64,000 bases of DNA from Psychromonas sp. psych-6C06 (GTDB lineage Bacteria; Pseudomonadota; Gammaproteobacteria; Enterobacterales; Psychromonadaceae): positions 111,107 to 175,106 of the forward strand of contig NZ_PIZM01000005.1 of NCBI RefSeq assembly GCF_002835465.1, given 5' to 3'. Below the pieces are notes generated by a model. It did not search any database, was not told where the DNA came from, and worked only from the letters and a program-made list of their open reading frames with translations. The position numbers and the translations under genes were made by a program. Position 1 is the first letter of the stretch; each line of letters begins with the position of its first letter. This document shows positions 39,312 through 48,004 of the stretch, piece after piece.

Positions 39312-39325
39312 TTCAAATGTTTGAA
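39312..39325. promoter_or_regulatory. Palindrome at the AIPR promoter, possible operator
   Basis: TTCAAATGTTTGAA is a perfect 14-bp palindrome 23 bases upstream of the AIPR start. On the minus strand TATAGT with TTATCT 18 bases further upstream could form a promoter, which would put the palindrome at or near the transcription start. Confidence 0.45.
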
Positions 39326-39488
39326 CCACTATATCAAAAGTATGTAAATATAGATAAAGGTAATGTTGTTAATGTAATATTTGATATCTAAAAAAACATA
39401 TTATATTTAGTAATGATCACTGTCTGTAGGTGGCGACTAAACTCAAAGTTGTTGTGGCTAAGTAATATTGGCCACTGATTTATAAGTT

Positions 39489-39521
39489 TCTAACTCGCTA
39501 CGGGGGCGAAAGCGAGCGAGT
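39489..39521. repeat. Right copy of the flanking repeat with an ACTCGCT/AGCGAGT hairpin
   Basis: TCTAACTCGCTACGGGG repeats the left copy at 36613 with one change. Here it is extended into a perfect 7-bp inverted repeat (39493-39499 with 39515-39521). A related GGGGGCG...GAGCGAGT word occurs at 44933-44952. Confidence 0.6.
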
Positions 39522-39916
39522 ACTTTTGATTATAAGTACGTACCATTTTACGTTCACATTCCCATATTTATGATCATACTTTGCATCTTTTCGATATAAA
39601 TAAAATGTAGGGGATAAAGGGGGAGATTAGTCATTAGTAAAAGTAACTGGCTATCGGACGTTAGCTTGTATGGCGGGAATAGGCATAAAGTGTGTTGGAT
39701 TCATTAAACATTAAACAACGGGTCTCATTATTATTTGGGGACCATAATTAACGTCGCCATTATTCTTCAGCCACAAAATCCCCACTAATAATAGATCTTC
39801 TGCTCGCGCTTTTTCGTATCAATGATCATCAAGTAAATTGCTCGCATAAAATAAATTAGCATCATAGCAGCGCAACACGGGTTTGCACGACGGACTATGT
39901 TAAAGGTGAATAACAG

Positions 39917-41236
39917 ATGAAAAAAGCACTGCATTGGTTTAGTAACGATCTCCGGCTAGAAGATAACAGTACTTTAAGTGCACTCATTGAAAAGGCGGAC
40001 TGCATTGCTTTTGTCTACGTTATCGACCCGCGTGATTTTAAACCTAATAACTATCATCATCAGCCTATAGGCAAGCATCGTTGGCGTTTAATAAGTGATT
40101 CACTCAGACAACTTGATAAGCAGTTACAAAACAAGGGGCATCAACTAACGATTTTACACGGTCATCCGGAAATGCTGATCACTAAACTCGTTACATCGCA
40201 CCATATTGATTTATTAGGGTACAACAAACCCGTTGGATTACATGAAAGGCAGCGTTGGCAAACTGTTCAACAGGCTGTTGCTTACACTGAATGTATTTCT
40301 GAGTCGGATAATACCCTTTTTACAGAAGCTCAGTTAAGTTTAGAAGAAAAGCATTTTACCTCGTTCAGTCAATTTAGAAAAAGGGTAGAAAAGATGGCTA
40401 TCGAGCCTTTTTTAGCGCGTCCATTGACGACCCTTCCTGCTTGCCTTGAGTTAGCAGAAAATGAGACAACTTCTATCGCTTGGCAGGCCTTAAGCCCCAT
40501 TTCAGATAATGGTCATATTTTTTCAGGCGGAGAGCTAACTGCTAAAGCCCATCTCAAGCAATATTTTTCAGGCGCATTACCCAGTTCTTATAAGCAAACA
40601 CGTAATGCGCTGTCAGGGTGGCATAACTCTACTAAAATGAGCCACTTTCTAGCGCTTGGCAATTTATCTGCACGTCAAATTTGGCAACAGCTTAAACACT
40701 ACGAAAAGCAAATACAAAAAAATGATTCAACCTATTGGATAGGCTTTGAATTGCTTTGGCGTGAGTACTTTCAATATTTAGCGTTAAAGCTAAAGGCACA
40801 ACTATTTGCTTTTAAAGGCAATGCTTCAACGGCACCGATGACTAGCTTTTTTGCAGAGCGCTTTCAGAAGTGGTGTCAAGGCAATACTCCCTTTGCGTTG
40901 GTTAATGCCTGCATGCACGAACTTAATGCAACTGGGTATATTTCAAATCGAGGAAGACAAATCGTTGCTAGTTGTTTAGTTAATGAATTAGGTATTGATT
41001 GGCGATTTGGGGCTGCTTATTTCCAGCAACAATTAGTTGATTATGATGTCGCTACTAATTGGGGGAACTGGCAATACATTGCTGGGGTAGGCGCAGATCC
41101 GCGAGGTGGCAGGCACTTTAATATCGAAAAGCAAACTGCACAGTTTGACCCTCACAAAGCGTTTATAACGCAATGGCAAGGTGAAGTGAGGCAAAGTGAA
41201 CTCGATAGCATTGATATAACTGACTGGCCAATATAA
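39917..41236 (+). CDS. DASH-type cryptochrome / photolyase family protein
   Basis: The 439-residue protein has the N-terminal photolyase alpha/beta domain (KKALHWFSNDLRLEDNSTLSALI) and a C-terminal FAD-binding helical domain (ELLWREYFQYLALK, MHELNATGYISNRGRQIVASCLVNELGIDWR, and YDVATNWGNWQYIAGVGADP). The last segments match the DASH cryptochrome branch, which repairs cyclobutane dimers in single-stranded DNA and may sense blue light. A DUF2256 gene follows within seven bases, a common pairing. Confidence 0.93.
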   Translation: MKKALHWFSNDLRLEDNSTLSALIEKADCIAFVYVIDPRDFKPNNYHHQPIGKHRWRLISDSLRQLDKQLQNKGHQLTILHGHPEMLITKLVTSHHIDLLGYNKPVGLHERQRWQTVQQAVAYTECISESDNTLFTEAQLSLEEKHFTSFSQFRKRVEKMAIEPFLARPLTTLPACLELAENETTSIAWQALSPISDNGHIFSGGELTAKAHLKQYFSGALPSSYKQTRNALSGWHNSTKMSHFLALGNLSARQIWQQLKHYEKQIQKNDSTYWIGFELLWREYFQYLALKLKAQLFAFKGNASTAPMTSFFAERFQKWCQGNTPFALVNACMHELNATGYISNRGRQIVASCLVNELGIDWRFGAAYFQQQLVDYDVATNWGNWQYIAGVGADPRGGRHFNIEKQTAQFDPHKAFITQWQGEVRQSELDSIDITDWPI

Positions 41237-41242
41237 GTAATC

Positions 41243-41419
41243 ATGAAGCACAACAACATGAATAATAAAGTGCTACCTGAAAAAATATGTTGCGTCTGCC
41301 TAAGGCCTTTCACATGGCGTAAAAAATGGGCAAAAGAGTGGGCCAACGTCAAGTATTGTTCAAAACGTTGCCGTGGTAACCGAGGCAGGCTGAAGTCAAA
41401 TACAATAGACAACCATTAA
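41243..41419 (+). CDS. DUF2256 zinc-ribbon protein
   Basis: The 58-residue protein reads [19 protein letters not shown] with [19 protein letters not shown] after it. The CxxC and CxxxC pairs and the RPFTWRKKW block are the DUF2256 signature. These tiny zinc-finger-like proteins are often encoded beside photolyase/cryptochrome genes; their role is unknown. An in-frame ATG at 41258 would shorten it by five residues. Neither start has a strong ribosome binding site, as expected for coupling to the upstream gene. Confidence 0.85.
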   Translation: MKHNNMNNKVLPEKICCVCLRPFTWRKKWAKEWANVKYCSKRCRGNRGRLKSNTIDNH

Positions 41420-41787
41420 TACGCGAGTGTGTAGAGCTGAGTTAACAAAGAAGTAATTAGCGATACGCATTAAACTTCAAATGTTTGCCTATTTTGGCTT
41501 AGTCTATTTGCGCGATAATTGGTTGGAAAAGTCAATGTATGATGACTTTCTCTCTGTAGATAAATAGAAAAGCAAGATTTGACCCTACTCCCTTCATTTG
41601 CAAAAAAGACAAGCTCACCAATGACAACAGAGTACATCAGTGAAAGTTTCTGAGTGTCATGTTTTATCTTCTAGCACATTTTCAGATTGTTACTTACGGT
41701 TAATATTGATCTTCAAACCATGATCGCTCGTATTGCTATTTTATAACTTAATATCAATGCAATACTATCAAAGCTAGGGTGAATATT
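41420..41787. other. Intergenic region after the DUF2256 gene
   Basis: About 370 AT-rich bases with no gene I can support. It should contain the promoter of the secreted protein at 41788. Confidence 0.4.
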
Positions 41788-42312
41788 ATGTCGAATATCT
41801 TATTGTCAGTAGCGTTACTCGTTATGTTGTGCAGCAGCCAATATGCCTATGCTGATATAGAAGTGAAGTTTTTGGAAGGTGCACCAAAAGATAAATTTGT
41901 GTTTAAAAATACCAGCGAATGTAATTTACAAAATATTGTTTTGAAAGTGGATCTTTCTAACAGTCAAGGTGGTTTGATATTTGATACAACGGCAACGGGT
42001 CAAGGTGTGGAAGTTTTTCAACCCTTTGAAGTCACAGAGGGAGAGTTAGCTTTAACATCTTCAGGAAAAGTGAAAGATGGTGCTAAACACTTATCATTGA
42101 ATGTTAAATCAATTAATGCAAAGCAGTCAGTAAGTTTTACTATTGATGTTGACGATACTCTGGATAGAAGTGAATTAGGTAATATTAGAGTGTCCGGTAA
42201 TGAAATAACCAATGCAGCAGTCGACATAAACTTTGACAGTGAAGAGTCAGCTACGGCTGTATTTAATAAACAAGGTAAAGCACTTTTATTGATGCCTCAA
42301 TGTACTGTTTAA
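41788..42312 (+). CDS. Secreted protein resembling bacterial aggregation-factor-core proteins
   Basis: The 174-residue product has a signal peptide (MSNILLSVALLVMLCSSQYAYA|DIEV). The mature part contains IEVKFLEGAPKDKFVFKNTS with a Cys shortly after, then GLIFDTTATGQGVEVFQPFE and FTIDVDDTL, a set of blocks I associate with bacterial proteins annotated as aggregation factor core. The function in bacteria is not known. It is likely a beta-rich periplasmic or surface protein with one disulfide. I start at the ATG at 41788 with AGGGTGA seven bases upstream. A GTG at 41779 is also in frame. Confidence 0.7.
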   Translation: MSNILLSVALLVMLCSSQYAYADIEVKFLEGAPKDKFVFKNTSECNLQNIVLKVDLSNSQGGLIFDTTATGQGVEVFQPFEVTEGELALTSSGKVKDGAKHLSLNVKSINAKQSVSFTIDVDDTLDRSELGNIRVSGNEITNAAVDINFDSEESATAVFNKQGKALLLMPQCTV

Positions 42313-42429
42313 GGCTAAAATCATTCAGCCAACATAAATTTACTAATAGGTTACTCAAAAATAACCTCTGTAGCCTTGGTATTTGTAGGTAAGGTATACA
42401 TTATCGTTACATAATTGAATGCGACCTGT

Positions 42430-42466
42430 AAAAGGGGGGATTTTCTATTACTGTCTCAAATCCCCC
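42430..42466 (-). terminator. Terminator of the broken CBM5/12-like gene
   Basis: AAATCCCCC and GGGGGATTT form a perfect 9-bp stem. Read leftward, it is followed by a C and four T residues. It lies at the end of the pseudogene at 42456-43095 and marks that gene's former 3' end. Confidence 0.7.
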
Positions 42467-43095
42467 GGAGGCGGGGTAAGTATCGGTCTCTCCTATACGT
42501 TGAGTAGAGGTCAATATTTGGATGTTGAATCATTACTTCATTGCCATTGAGTAGCTGAGTACACTGTTGTAGGCCTTGATAAAACTGGCCATCAATATTG
42601 TCTGAGGCTACCTAGCTGTTGATGAGTTCAACGAGTTTGGCTGAATGCTCTCATTGCCGTTGGTAGTGCAATAACATTATCTGCATGGTGGTCTACTTCC
42701 CAAGCGCCACTTTTTAACGATTCTTGCCCTTGGTCAAAATATACGAATTGGTATATTTTGCCTCCAAAATTGACACATGCATCAATTGTGTAAGGCTGTG
42801 TTACAGACCAAGCTTGGTAGTCTTCGCTTAATGACTGCCAAGCCGACCATGCTTTAGTCGGCAGTTCATTTTTACTCCACCATTTTGCAATATAATTTTT
42901 CTGTTGATAGCTGATTTTGCCATCTTTTAAATAGACCGCTTGTTCACCCCAAGCGGGCGCAAGTATTATTTGCTTTGACGACGCTCATAGTTGAGTATTT
43001 TGAAGTGGCGACTCAGTAATCATGCTTGTTGCAAACAGTGCACTGCTTGGTAATAATAGTGAAATGTAAATAGCTATCTTATCTAGTTTTTTCAT
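42456..43095 (-). pseudogene. Broken secreted protein with CBM5/12-like repeats
   Basis: An ATG at 43095 after GAAGA opens a signal peptide (MKKLDKIAIYISLLLPSSALFATS). The frame meets TGA at 42987-42985, then continues in the same frame through two tandem CBM5/12-like modules: WGEQAVYLKDGKISYQQKNY followed by IAKWWSKNELPTKAW, and CVNFGGKIYQFVYFDQGQES followed by LKSGAWEV. A second TGA comes at 42630, and matching coding sequence resumes in another frame (DNIDGQFYQGLQQCTQLLNG) up to a TGA at 42458 inside the terminator stem. One nonsense codon plus one frame change indicate a decayed gene of about 213 codons, probably once a chitin-binding protein. Confidence 0.75.
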
Positions 43096-43285
43096 GGATC
43101 TTCTTTGAAATATTTCCCAATAATCATCATCATATACTGCTGTATTTACCTGTTTTGATAACAGTCCCATTGCACGTGTTAAGGGGATTATTTGTAAGGT
43201 GACTGCTCACAGTTTAATTAATCACTTATTTTATAAGGTTAGGTTGAATGCGAATCTATCTATAAGATATTAAATATGCACTAGT

Positions 43286-44761
43286 TTAGGCACTGTATTC
43301 AAAAGATACCACTCTATTACGTCCGGCAGATTTGGCCGAATACAATGCTTTATCCGCATCAACATAAGCTTTATCGATTGGATTTTCATTAGCTATATCT
43401 AATAGTGAAATACCTATACTTATCGTTACATTGTTCCCTTTGGGAAGGAATTCAAAAGGCAGTTTACTCACCGCAATACGAAGTTGTTCTGCACGTTGTG
43501 TCGCAGTTTTTAAAGAAGCACCCGATAACAGCACCATAAATTCTTCTCCGCCAAAACGTGAAGCTATGTCTCCTTGACGGGTGTTATCTTGAATAGTCCG
43601 GGCAATAGTTTGTAGAACCTTATCACCGATAGGGTGTCCGTAATTATCATTAATCTTCTTAAATTCATCGATGTCCATGATCAAGATAGCAGATACATCT
43701 TGTTTTTCATGTAATTTAATAACTTCATGTTCTATAAACTTTGATAGGGATGAACGATTGTGTAAACCAGTGAGAGGGTCTGTGCCCGCTTGATACTCTA
43801 GTATGTGTGTTTTTTCATCTACCTGACGTCGAATATAAGTAAGTGCGATAAAAATAACTAAAAATAATACAATTCCGAGAGCACTGCCTAATAAAGCACT
43901 GGTTTTCCAGCTTTGATTAATACGGGACTGAATACTTTGAGCTGTTTTTTCTACTACTAACCAAGTATTCCAAGGTTCCATATAGCGCATCCACAACATT
44001 GCCTCATCAGTATCAAGTTCATTCACAAGAACTAAACCAGAGTTATCTGTATTGTTTAATACTGCGGTCAAATCGGTTTGCCAGAGTTCGTTTAAATTTC
44101 GTTGCTCTGCCAATAACTGCCGATTATTTGCATAGACTAATTGTCCATCTGAGCGCGACAAGTAAACATTTAATCCATCTAGACGACCATAAGCCATAAG
44201 CATATTACTGAAGTCTTCACCATTAACTCCAACACCTGTTAGCCCTAAAAAATCACCTTTTTTATCAAAAAGAGGAGTATTAACCCATATATGCAATTCA
44301 TCTTTTTCTGTGTAATACCATGTATCTATATTTGTAGATTTTAGAGTGTCGCGATAAAGATAATACCAACCATCTCGCTGTACATTTTTTGGATCAAGTT
44401 TTACAACACGAGAGTCACTCGAATAGTAGGTTTCAGAGCGATCACTGACCACACTTACATCTGCTAAATCAAAGCGACTGTCCACATTCTTTAAGAACTG
44501 ACGAAGGGCATCTATGTCTTTTTCGCCAGCTACAATCCAATTTCTTAAGAAATCATCGCGCTGCATTTCGTTGCTGATACGATAATATTCTCCTGCAGTT
44601 AGATCGAGGCTTGCTGATAAAGCCATACCAATAGAGGGCAGTTCATGTGTCTGTATAAAGTGCTTAATCCTGCGATTGTCTTGCCATGCATAAAAAATTG
44701 TCAGCACCACGAATGTGATAAATACTAGTAAACTTAGCTTTTGAAACAGTTGTGTTTTCAA
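43286..44761 (-). CDS. Diguanylate cyclase with periplasmic sensor domain
   Basis: The 491-residue inner membrane protein has TM1 at about 7-25, a periplasmic Cache-like sensor region (about 26-285, including DTWYYTEKDELHIWVNTPLFD and FLGLTGVGVNGEDF), TM2 at about 290-312 and a GGDEF domain (about 325-488). The active-site loop is GGEEF (404-408), and an RxxD inhibitory site, RQGD, lies at 395-398 at the standard distance. It should make cyclic-di-GMP and be product-inhibited. The dCache call is by pattern. It has no obvious operon partner. Confidence 0.9.
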   Translation of the reverse strand: MKTQLFQKLSLLVFITFVVLTIFYAWQDNRRIKHFIQTHELPSIGMALSASLDLTAGEYYRISNEMQRDDFLRNWIVAGEKDIDALRQFLKNVDSRFDLADVSVVSDRSETYYSSDSRVVKLDPKNVQRDGWYYLYRDTLKSTNIDTWYYTEKDELHIWVNTPLFDKKGDFLGLTGVGVNGEDFSNMLMAYGRLDGLNVYLSRSDGQLVYANNRQLLAEQRNLNELWQTDLTAVLNNTDNSGLVLVNELDTDEAMLWMRYMEPWNTWLVVEKTAQSIQSRINQSWKTSALLGSALGIVLFLVIFIALTYIRRQVDEKTHILEYQAGTDPLTGLHNRSSLSKFIEHEVIKLHEKQDVSAILIMDIDEFKKINDNYGHPIGDKVLQTIARTIQDNTRQGDIASRFGGEEFMVLLSGASLKTATQRAEQLRIAVSKLPFEFLPKGNNVTISIGISLLDIANENPIDKAYVDADKALYSAKSAGRNRVVSFEYSA

Positions 44762-45108
44762 TTTACAGACTCCTAAAATACGATCCTACTAGTAGCTTGG
44801 CACCTTAATATTGATATCTGATAATTGTAGCTAATATTCAATAATATTTGCCTATATACAGGTGTTTAAAGCTATAACTACCTTTGTTTCACACTTTTGA
44901 GTAAAAGGCATTGTTGTGGCGTTCTGATTCGTTGGGGGCGTGAGCGAGTTTACTTTCTAAGGTGGAAAGAGCACAGAATCCCTCAGCTATTTAGTGATAT
45001 TTATCTATTAGAGTAATACCACTTAGCTCAGTTTCTCCCCAAAGCAAGCGAGATTTAATGGTACATCCCTATTACCTAACAGAATATATTGACAAGAGTA
45101 GAGTAAAC
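44762..45108. other. Intergenic region between the diguanylate cyclase and TetR genes
   Basis: About 350 bases with no coding frame I can support. Around 44915-44965 it carries a TTGTTGTGGC ... GGGGGCG ... GAGCGAGT stretch resembling parts of 39448-39521, so a dispersed degenerate repeat may be present. Confidence 0.4.
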
Positions 45109-45140
45109 ATTCTACCCTTTGGTAGAGCAAGTATTCTACC
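45109..45140. promoter_or_regulatory. Putative TetR operator upstream of 45153
   Basis: ATTCTACC occurs twice (45109-45116 and 45133-45140), and TCTACC/GGTAGA form an inverted repeat at 45111-45126. TTGACA lies just upstream at 45089-45094. The sites are 13 to 44 bases before the TetR start, fitting autoregulation. Confidence 0.6.
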
Positions 45141-45152
45141 TGTGGAGGGGTT

Positions 45153-45668
45153 ATGCTTAAAGAACAAATTGCCGCCAGTCTTGAAGAGGTGTTTAGTAAA
45201 TATGGTTTCGCTGAGCCGAGCGTTGCTCAGCTAAAGACCGCGTGTAATGTTAGCCTGCGAACGCTCTATAAACACTACCCATCCAAAGAAGTGATGATAG
45301 TCGGTGCGCTGGAGTACCGTCATCAAAGATATCTCGCTTTTCTACTTAACGAGTCACCTTCTCTTGGCGTGGAGTCTGTTTTACATATTTTTAATAAACT
45401 GGAGCAATGGATGAAGGAATTTGCACCACACGGCTGCCTTTCGATGAACGCTATTGCGGCATTTCCCGATAATCTGGTGATTAGCAAGGCCGTTAAAGAA
45501 CACAAAGAAGCAGTTCGCCAGTTCTTAGGTGTGCAAAGCCAGAGGGAAGATCTTTCTACGGCTCTTTTTGTACTGCATGAAGGCGTATCAAGTGCATGGC
45601 CGATACTGGGGCGAGATGCGGTAACTTCAGCGCAAAAAGCGCTATTACAACTTTTAAAGGAAAATTAA
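45153..45668 (+). CDS. TetR family transcriptional regulator
   Basis: The 171-residue protein has an N-terminal helix-turn-helix (AASLEEVFSKYGFAEPSVAQ, then LKTACNVSLRTLYKHYPSKEVM) typical of TetR proteins and a helical ligand domain. Its stop overlaps the start of an oxidoreductase gene (TAATG), so it probably controls that gene and itself through the repeats just upstream. The ligand is unknown. Confidence 0.88.
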   Translation: MLKEQIAASLEEVFSKYGFAEPSVAQLKTACNVSLRTLYKHYPSKEVMIVGALEYRHQRYLAFLLNESPSLGVESVLHIFNKLEQWMKEFAPHGCLSMNAIAAFPDNLVISKAVKEHKEAVRQFLGVQSQREDLSTALFVLHEGVSSAWPILGRDAVTSAQKALLQLLKEN

Positions 45669-46720
45669 TGATGATGACTATTCCAAAGACGATGAAAGGT
45701 GTACAACTTGTCGCTCACGGTGGCCCTGAAGTTCTTCAACACAGAGATGATATTCCTGTCCCAACACCAGCTTCAAATGAAGTGCTAATCCGCGTATCTG
45801 CCGCTGGCGTCAACAATACCGATATCAATACAAGGACGGCGTGGTACTCGAAAAATGAAGGCGGTAGCTCTGATGCAACTTGGTCTGGTAATCCCTTAGT
45901 TTTTCCTCGTATTCAAGGTGCGGACGTTTGTGGCACTATAGTTGCAGTGGGTGAGAACGTTGCTACAGAGCGTATCGGGGAACGAGTTTTAATTGAACCT
46001 TGTCTTAGCGAAGCCAATGGCCAAACACTTAGCTCACCTTGGTACTATGGCTCTGAATGTGATGGAGGATTTGCAGAGTACACTGTGGTTGCTACCAAAC
46101 ATGCCTATGCTGTAAGTAGCTCTCTTTCTGACGTCGAGCTAGCTTCGTTTCCTTGCTCTTATTCAACAGCAGAGAATATGCTTTCACGGGCGGGCGTTAC
46201 GTCAGTGGACAGAGTGTTAATATCTGGTGCCTCTGGTGGTGTTGGCTCGGCTGCGATTCAGCTTGCCAAGGCTCGTGGTGCGTATGTCCTTGCCATTACT
46301 AGCCCAAGCAAAAATCAACAACTGCTAGATCTGGGAGCAGACCAAGTCATATCGCGAGATGCTGACTTAATCGAAACTTTAGGTGAAAATAGTATTGATG
46401 TAGTTATCGATCTAGTCGCAGGAAAGCAGTGGCCTGATTTTTTACGATTATTAAAACCAGGTGGTCGATACGCCGTCTCTGGTGCTATTGGTGGGGCCTT
46501 GGTTGAGTTGGATGTTAGAACGCTTTATCTAAAAGATTTAAGCTTTTTCGGTTGTACAGTGCTTGGGCCTGAAGTGTTCCAAAACCTAGTTAATTACATC
46601 GAGCAAAGTAAAATTAACCCCATCGTGGCGCAAACTTTTCCACTGGAAGAGATAAATACGGCTCAAGACATTTTTTTGAAAAAGGAACACGTAGGAAAAA
46701 TTGTTCTGAAAGTATTTTAA
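45668..46720 (+). CDS. MDR-family NAD(P)H-dependent oxidoreductase (quinone reductase-like)
   Basis: The protein of about 350 residues has the medium-chain dehydrogenase layout: a GroES-like N-domain (GVQLVAHGGPEVLQHRDDIP, VSAAGVNNTDIN, IQGADVCGTIVAVGENV) and a Rossmann domain (LISGASGGVGSAAIQLAKARGA). The GHE catalytic zinc motif is absent, so a quinone-oxidoreductase-like enzyme is more likely than an alcohol dehydrogenase. ATGs at 45668, 45671 and 45674 are all possible, with AAGGA just upstream. Coupled to the TetR gene. Confidence 0.87.
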   Translation: MMMTIPKTMKGVQLVAHGGPEVLQHRDDIPVPTPASNEVLIRVSAAGVNNTDINTRTAWYSKNEGGSSDATWSGNPLVFPRIQGADVCGTIVAVGENVATERIGERVLIEPCLSEANGQTLSSPWYYGSECDGGFAEYTVVATKHAYAVSSSLSDVELASFPCSYSTAENMLSRAGVTSVDRVLISGASGGVGSAAIQLAKARGAYVLAITSPSKNQQLLDLGADQVISRDADLIETLGENSIDVVIDLVAGKQWPDFLRLLKPGGRYAVSGAIGGALVELDVRTLYLKDLSFFGCTVLGPEVFQNLVNYIEQSKINPIVAQTFPLEEINTAQDIFLKKEHVGKIVLKVF

Positions 46721-47066
46721 TAATAACAATTAGCTAACGGGTAATAGTGAGTGAATGGCTTTATGTTGCATGTTCAGTTCAGGGGCTATTTTTAACCATG
46801 CTCAAGCTTTTTGTTTTGCGATTAAATCAAACAAAAAATTTAATACGCGCCTTTTTCAAAACAAGCATAAGCGCATATTTATAGGTTTCTGAGGCGTTTG
46901 GGCTGTTAGCAACTGAGATCCCTAGCTCGATTTGGGAAACAAAATGCCCTAAAAGAGCTAGACTATTTCACTTTAAATTCGTGCCTTAGTTTGTTATGCC
47001 ACTGCAATGATCTTCAACTACAGAGAGCACTTTATTGGCGCATATGTCTTTGTCCTTTTATACCTA
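46721..47066. other. Intergenic region after the oxidoreductase gene
   Basis: About 345 bases with stop codons in all frames that I checked. No gene or clear terminator is seen. Confidence 0.4.
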
Positions 47067-47224
47067 ATACCAAACGAAATAAATAGCTGATCTATTTTAC
47101 TGGTTAAAGAAACTTACTTCTTCGTTGAAATTTTAGCAAAGGAAACAGCCGTTTACGTAAAATTTCGCTTTGAGTTAATTCACTTTCCTGCGAAAAATTT
47201 GGTCATGTATTTAATTCGATTGGT
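47067..47224. mobile_element. MITE-like inverted-repeat element, copy 2
   Basis: The element runs from ATACCAAACGAAATAAATAG to TTAATTCGATTGGT. The ends are inverted repeats (ACCAAACGAA against ACCAATCGAA), and an internal GAAATTTTA/TAAAATTTC pair is perfect. It aligns along its whole length with 19284-19443. It sits between the oxidoreductase gene and a TetR operator, adding spacer and possibly RNA structure. Confidence 0.82.
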
Positions 47225-47255
47225 CGCAAAAGTCTATCCCTAATATTAACCTTTA

Positions 47256-47317
47256 AACTTATAGTTGACTTTAACTTTTTACTACTCTAATCTTTAACTT
47301 ATAGTTGACTATAAGTT
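47256..47317. promoter_or_regulatory. TetR operator: perfect palindrome plus repeated half-site
   Basis: At 47296-47317 AACTTATAGT and ACTATAAGTT form a perfect palindrome around TG. The same AACTTATAGTTGACT word occurs 40 bases upstream (47256-47270) and includes a TTGACT -35-like box. TCTAAT follows at -10-like distance. The palindrome ends 10 bases before the TetR start codon. Confidence 0.75.
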
Positions 47318-47327
47318 TGGAAGATGT

Positions 47328-47978
47328 ATGGCAGTTAATAAGCGTGAAATTAAAACCGCACAAAATAAACAGGCAATTCTCAACAGCCTGTTAATCAGAA
47401 TGGATTCAGAGGCGTTTGATGCAATCAAAATAAGTGCGCTATGCGCCGATGCTAAGCTTTCTCAGGCAAGTTTCTATAACTATTTTCCGCAGAAAACAGA
47501 CATACTTATCTATTATATTCAGCTGTGGGCTGTAAAGATGCATTGGCAGATCACCTTGCATCGTCAGTTAACCGGGCTAAGTGCAATCGAAGCGCTATTC
47601 AATAGCACAGCAAAAATTTGTGCCACTCAGCCACAGTTAATGGCAGAGATAATCTCATACCAAGCCAAAGCGGGCAGAAACATTCAAATGCGCCCGCTAA
47701 CTGATGCCGATAAACTGGTTGCTTATCCAGATTATAAAGCCGTAGAAACGGTTAATATCGAAAATTTAAGTGCACTATTGTCTGTGAATATTGAGCAAGC
47801 CGTGCGCAGTAATGAGCTTCCCCCATCGAGTGATACAAACAGTTTAATTGTCTCTTTGTGCGCCATCTTTTTTACTGTCCCCATTATGTTTAATCAACGT
47901 CCGCTTATTGAAATAGAAGAGGCTTATCAGCAACAGTTGAGCCTATTTCGACATGGCGCGAACAGTAAATTTAGCTAA
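47328..47978 (+). CDS. TetR family transcriptional regulator
   Basis: The 216-residue protein has a TetR helix-turn-helix (FDAIKISALCADAKLSQASF, then YNYFPQKTDIL) and a helical C-domain. GGAAG precedes the ATG, and the perfect palindrome just upstream suggests autorepression. Two hydrolase genes follow closely and are its likely targets. Confidence 0.88.
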   Translation: MAVNKREIKTAQNKQAILNSLLIRMDSEAFDAIKISALCADAKLSQASFYNYFPQKTDILIYYIQLWAVKMHWQITLHRQLTGLSAIEALFNSTAKICATQPQLMAEIISYQAKAGRNIQMRPLTDADKLVAYPDYKAVETVNIENLSALLSVNIEQAVRSNELPPSSDTNSLIVSLCAIFFTVPIMFNQRPLIEIEEAYQQQLSLFRHGANSKFS

Positions 47979-48004
47979 TAGACACCATATATCAGGGCAT
48001 AAGG

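Larger units (their letters stand above)
39289..39916. other. Intergenic region between the AIPR gene and the cryptochrome gene
   Basis: This 628-base stretch holds the leftward AIPR promoter region, the right copy of the 17-bp repeat and its hairpin (39489-39521). I see no coding frame that I can support in the rest. Confidence 0.5.

Noticed and set aside
42985..42987. In-frame TGA as a selenocysteine codon
   Set aside because: There is no SECIS-like hairpin, and the same gene has a second TGA and a frame change, so decay explains it better.
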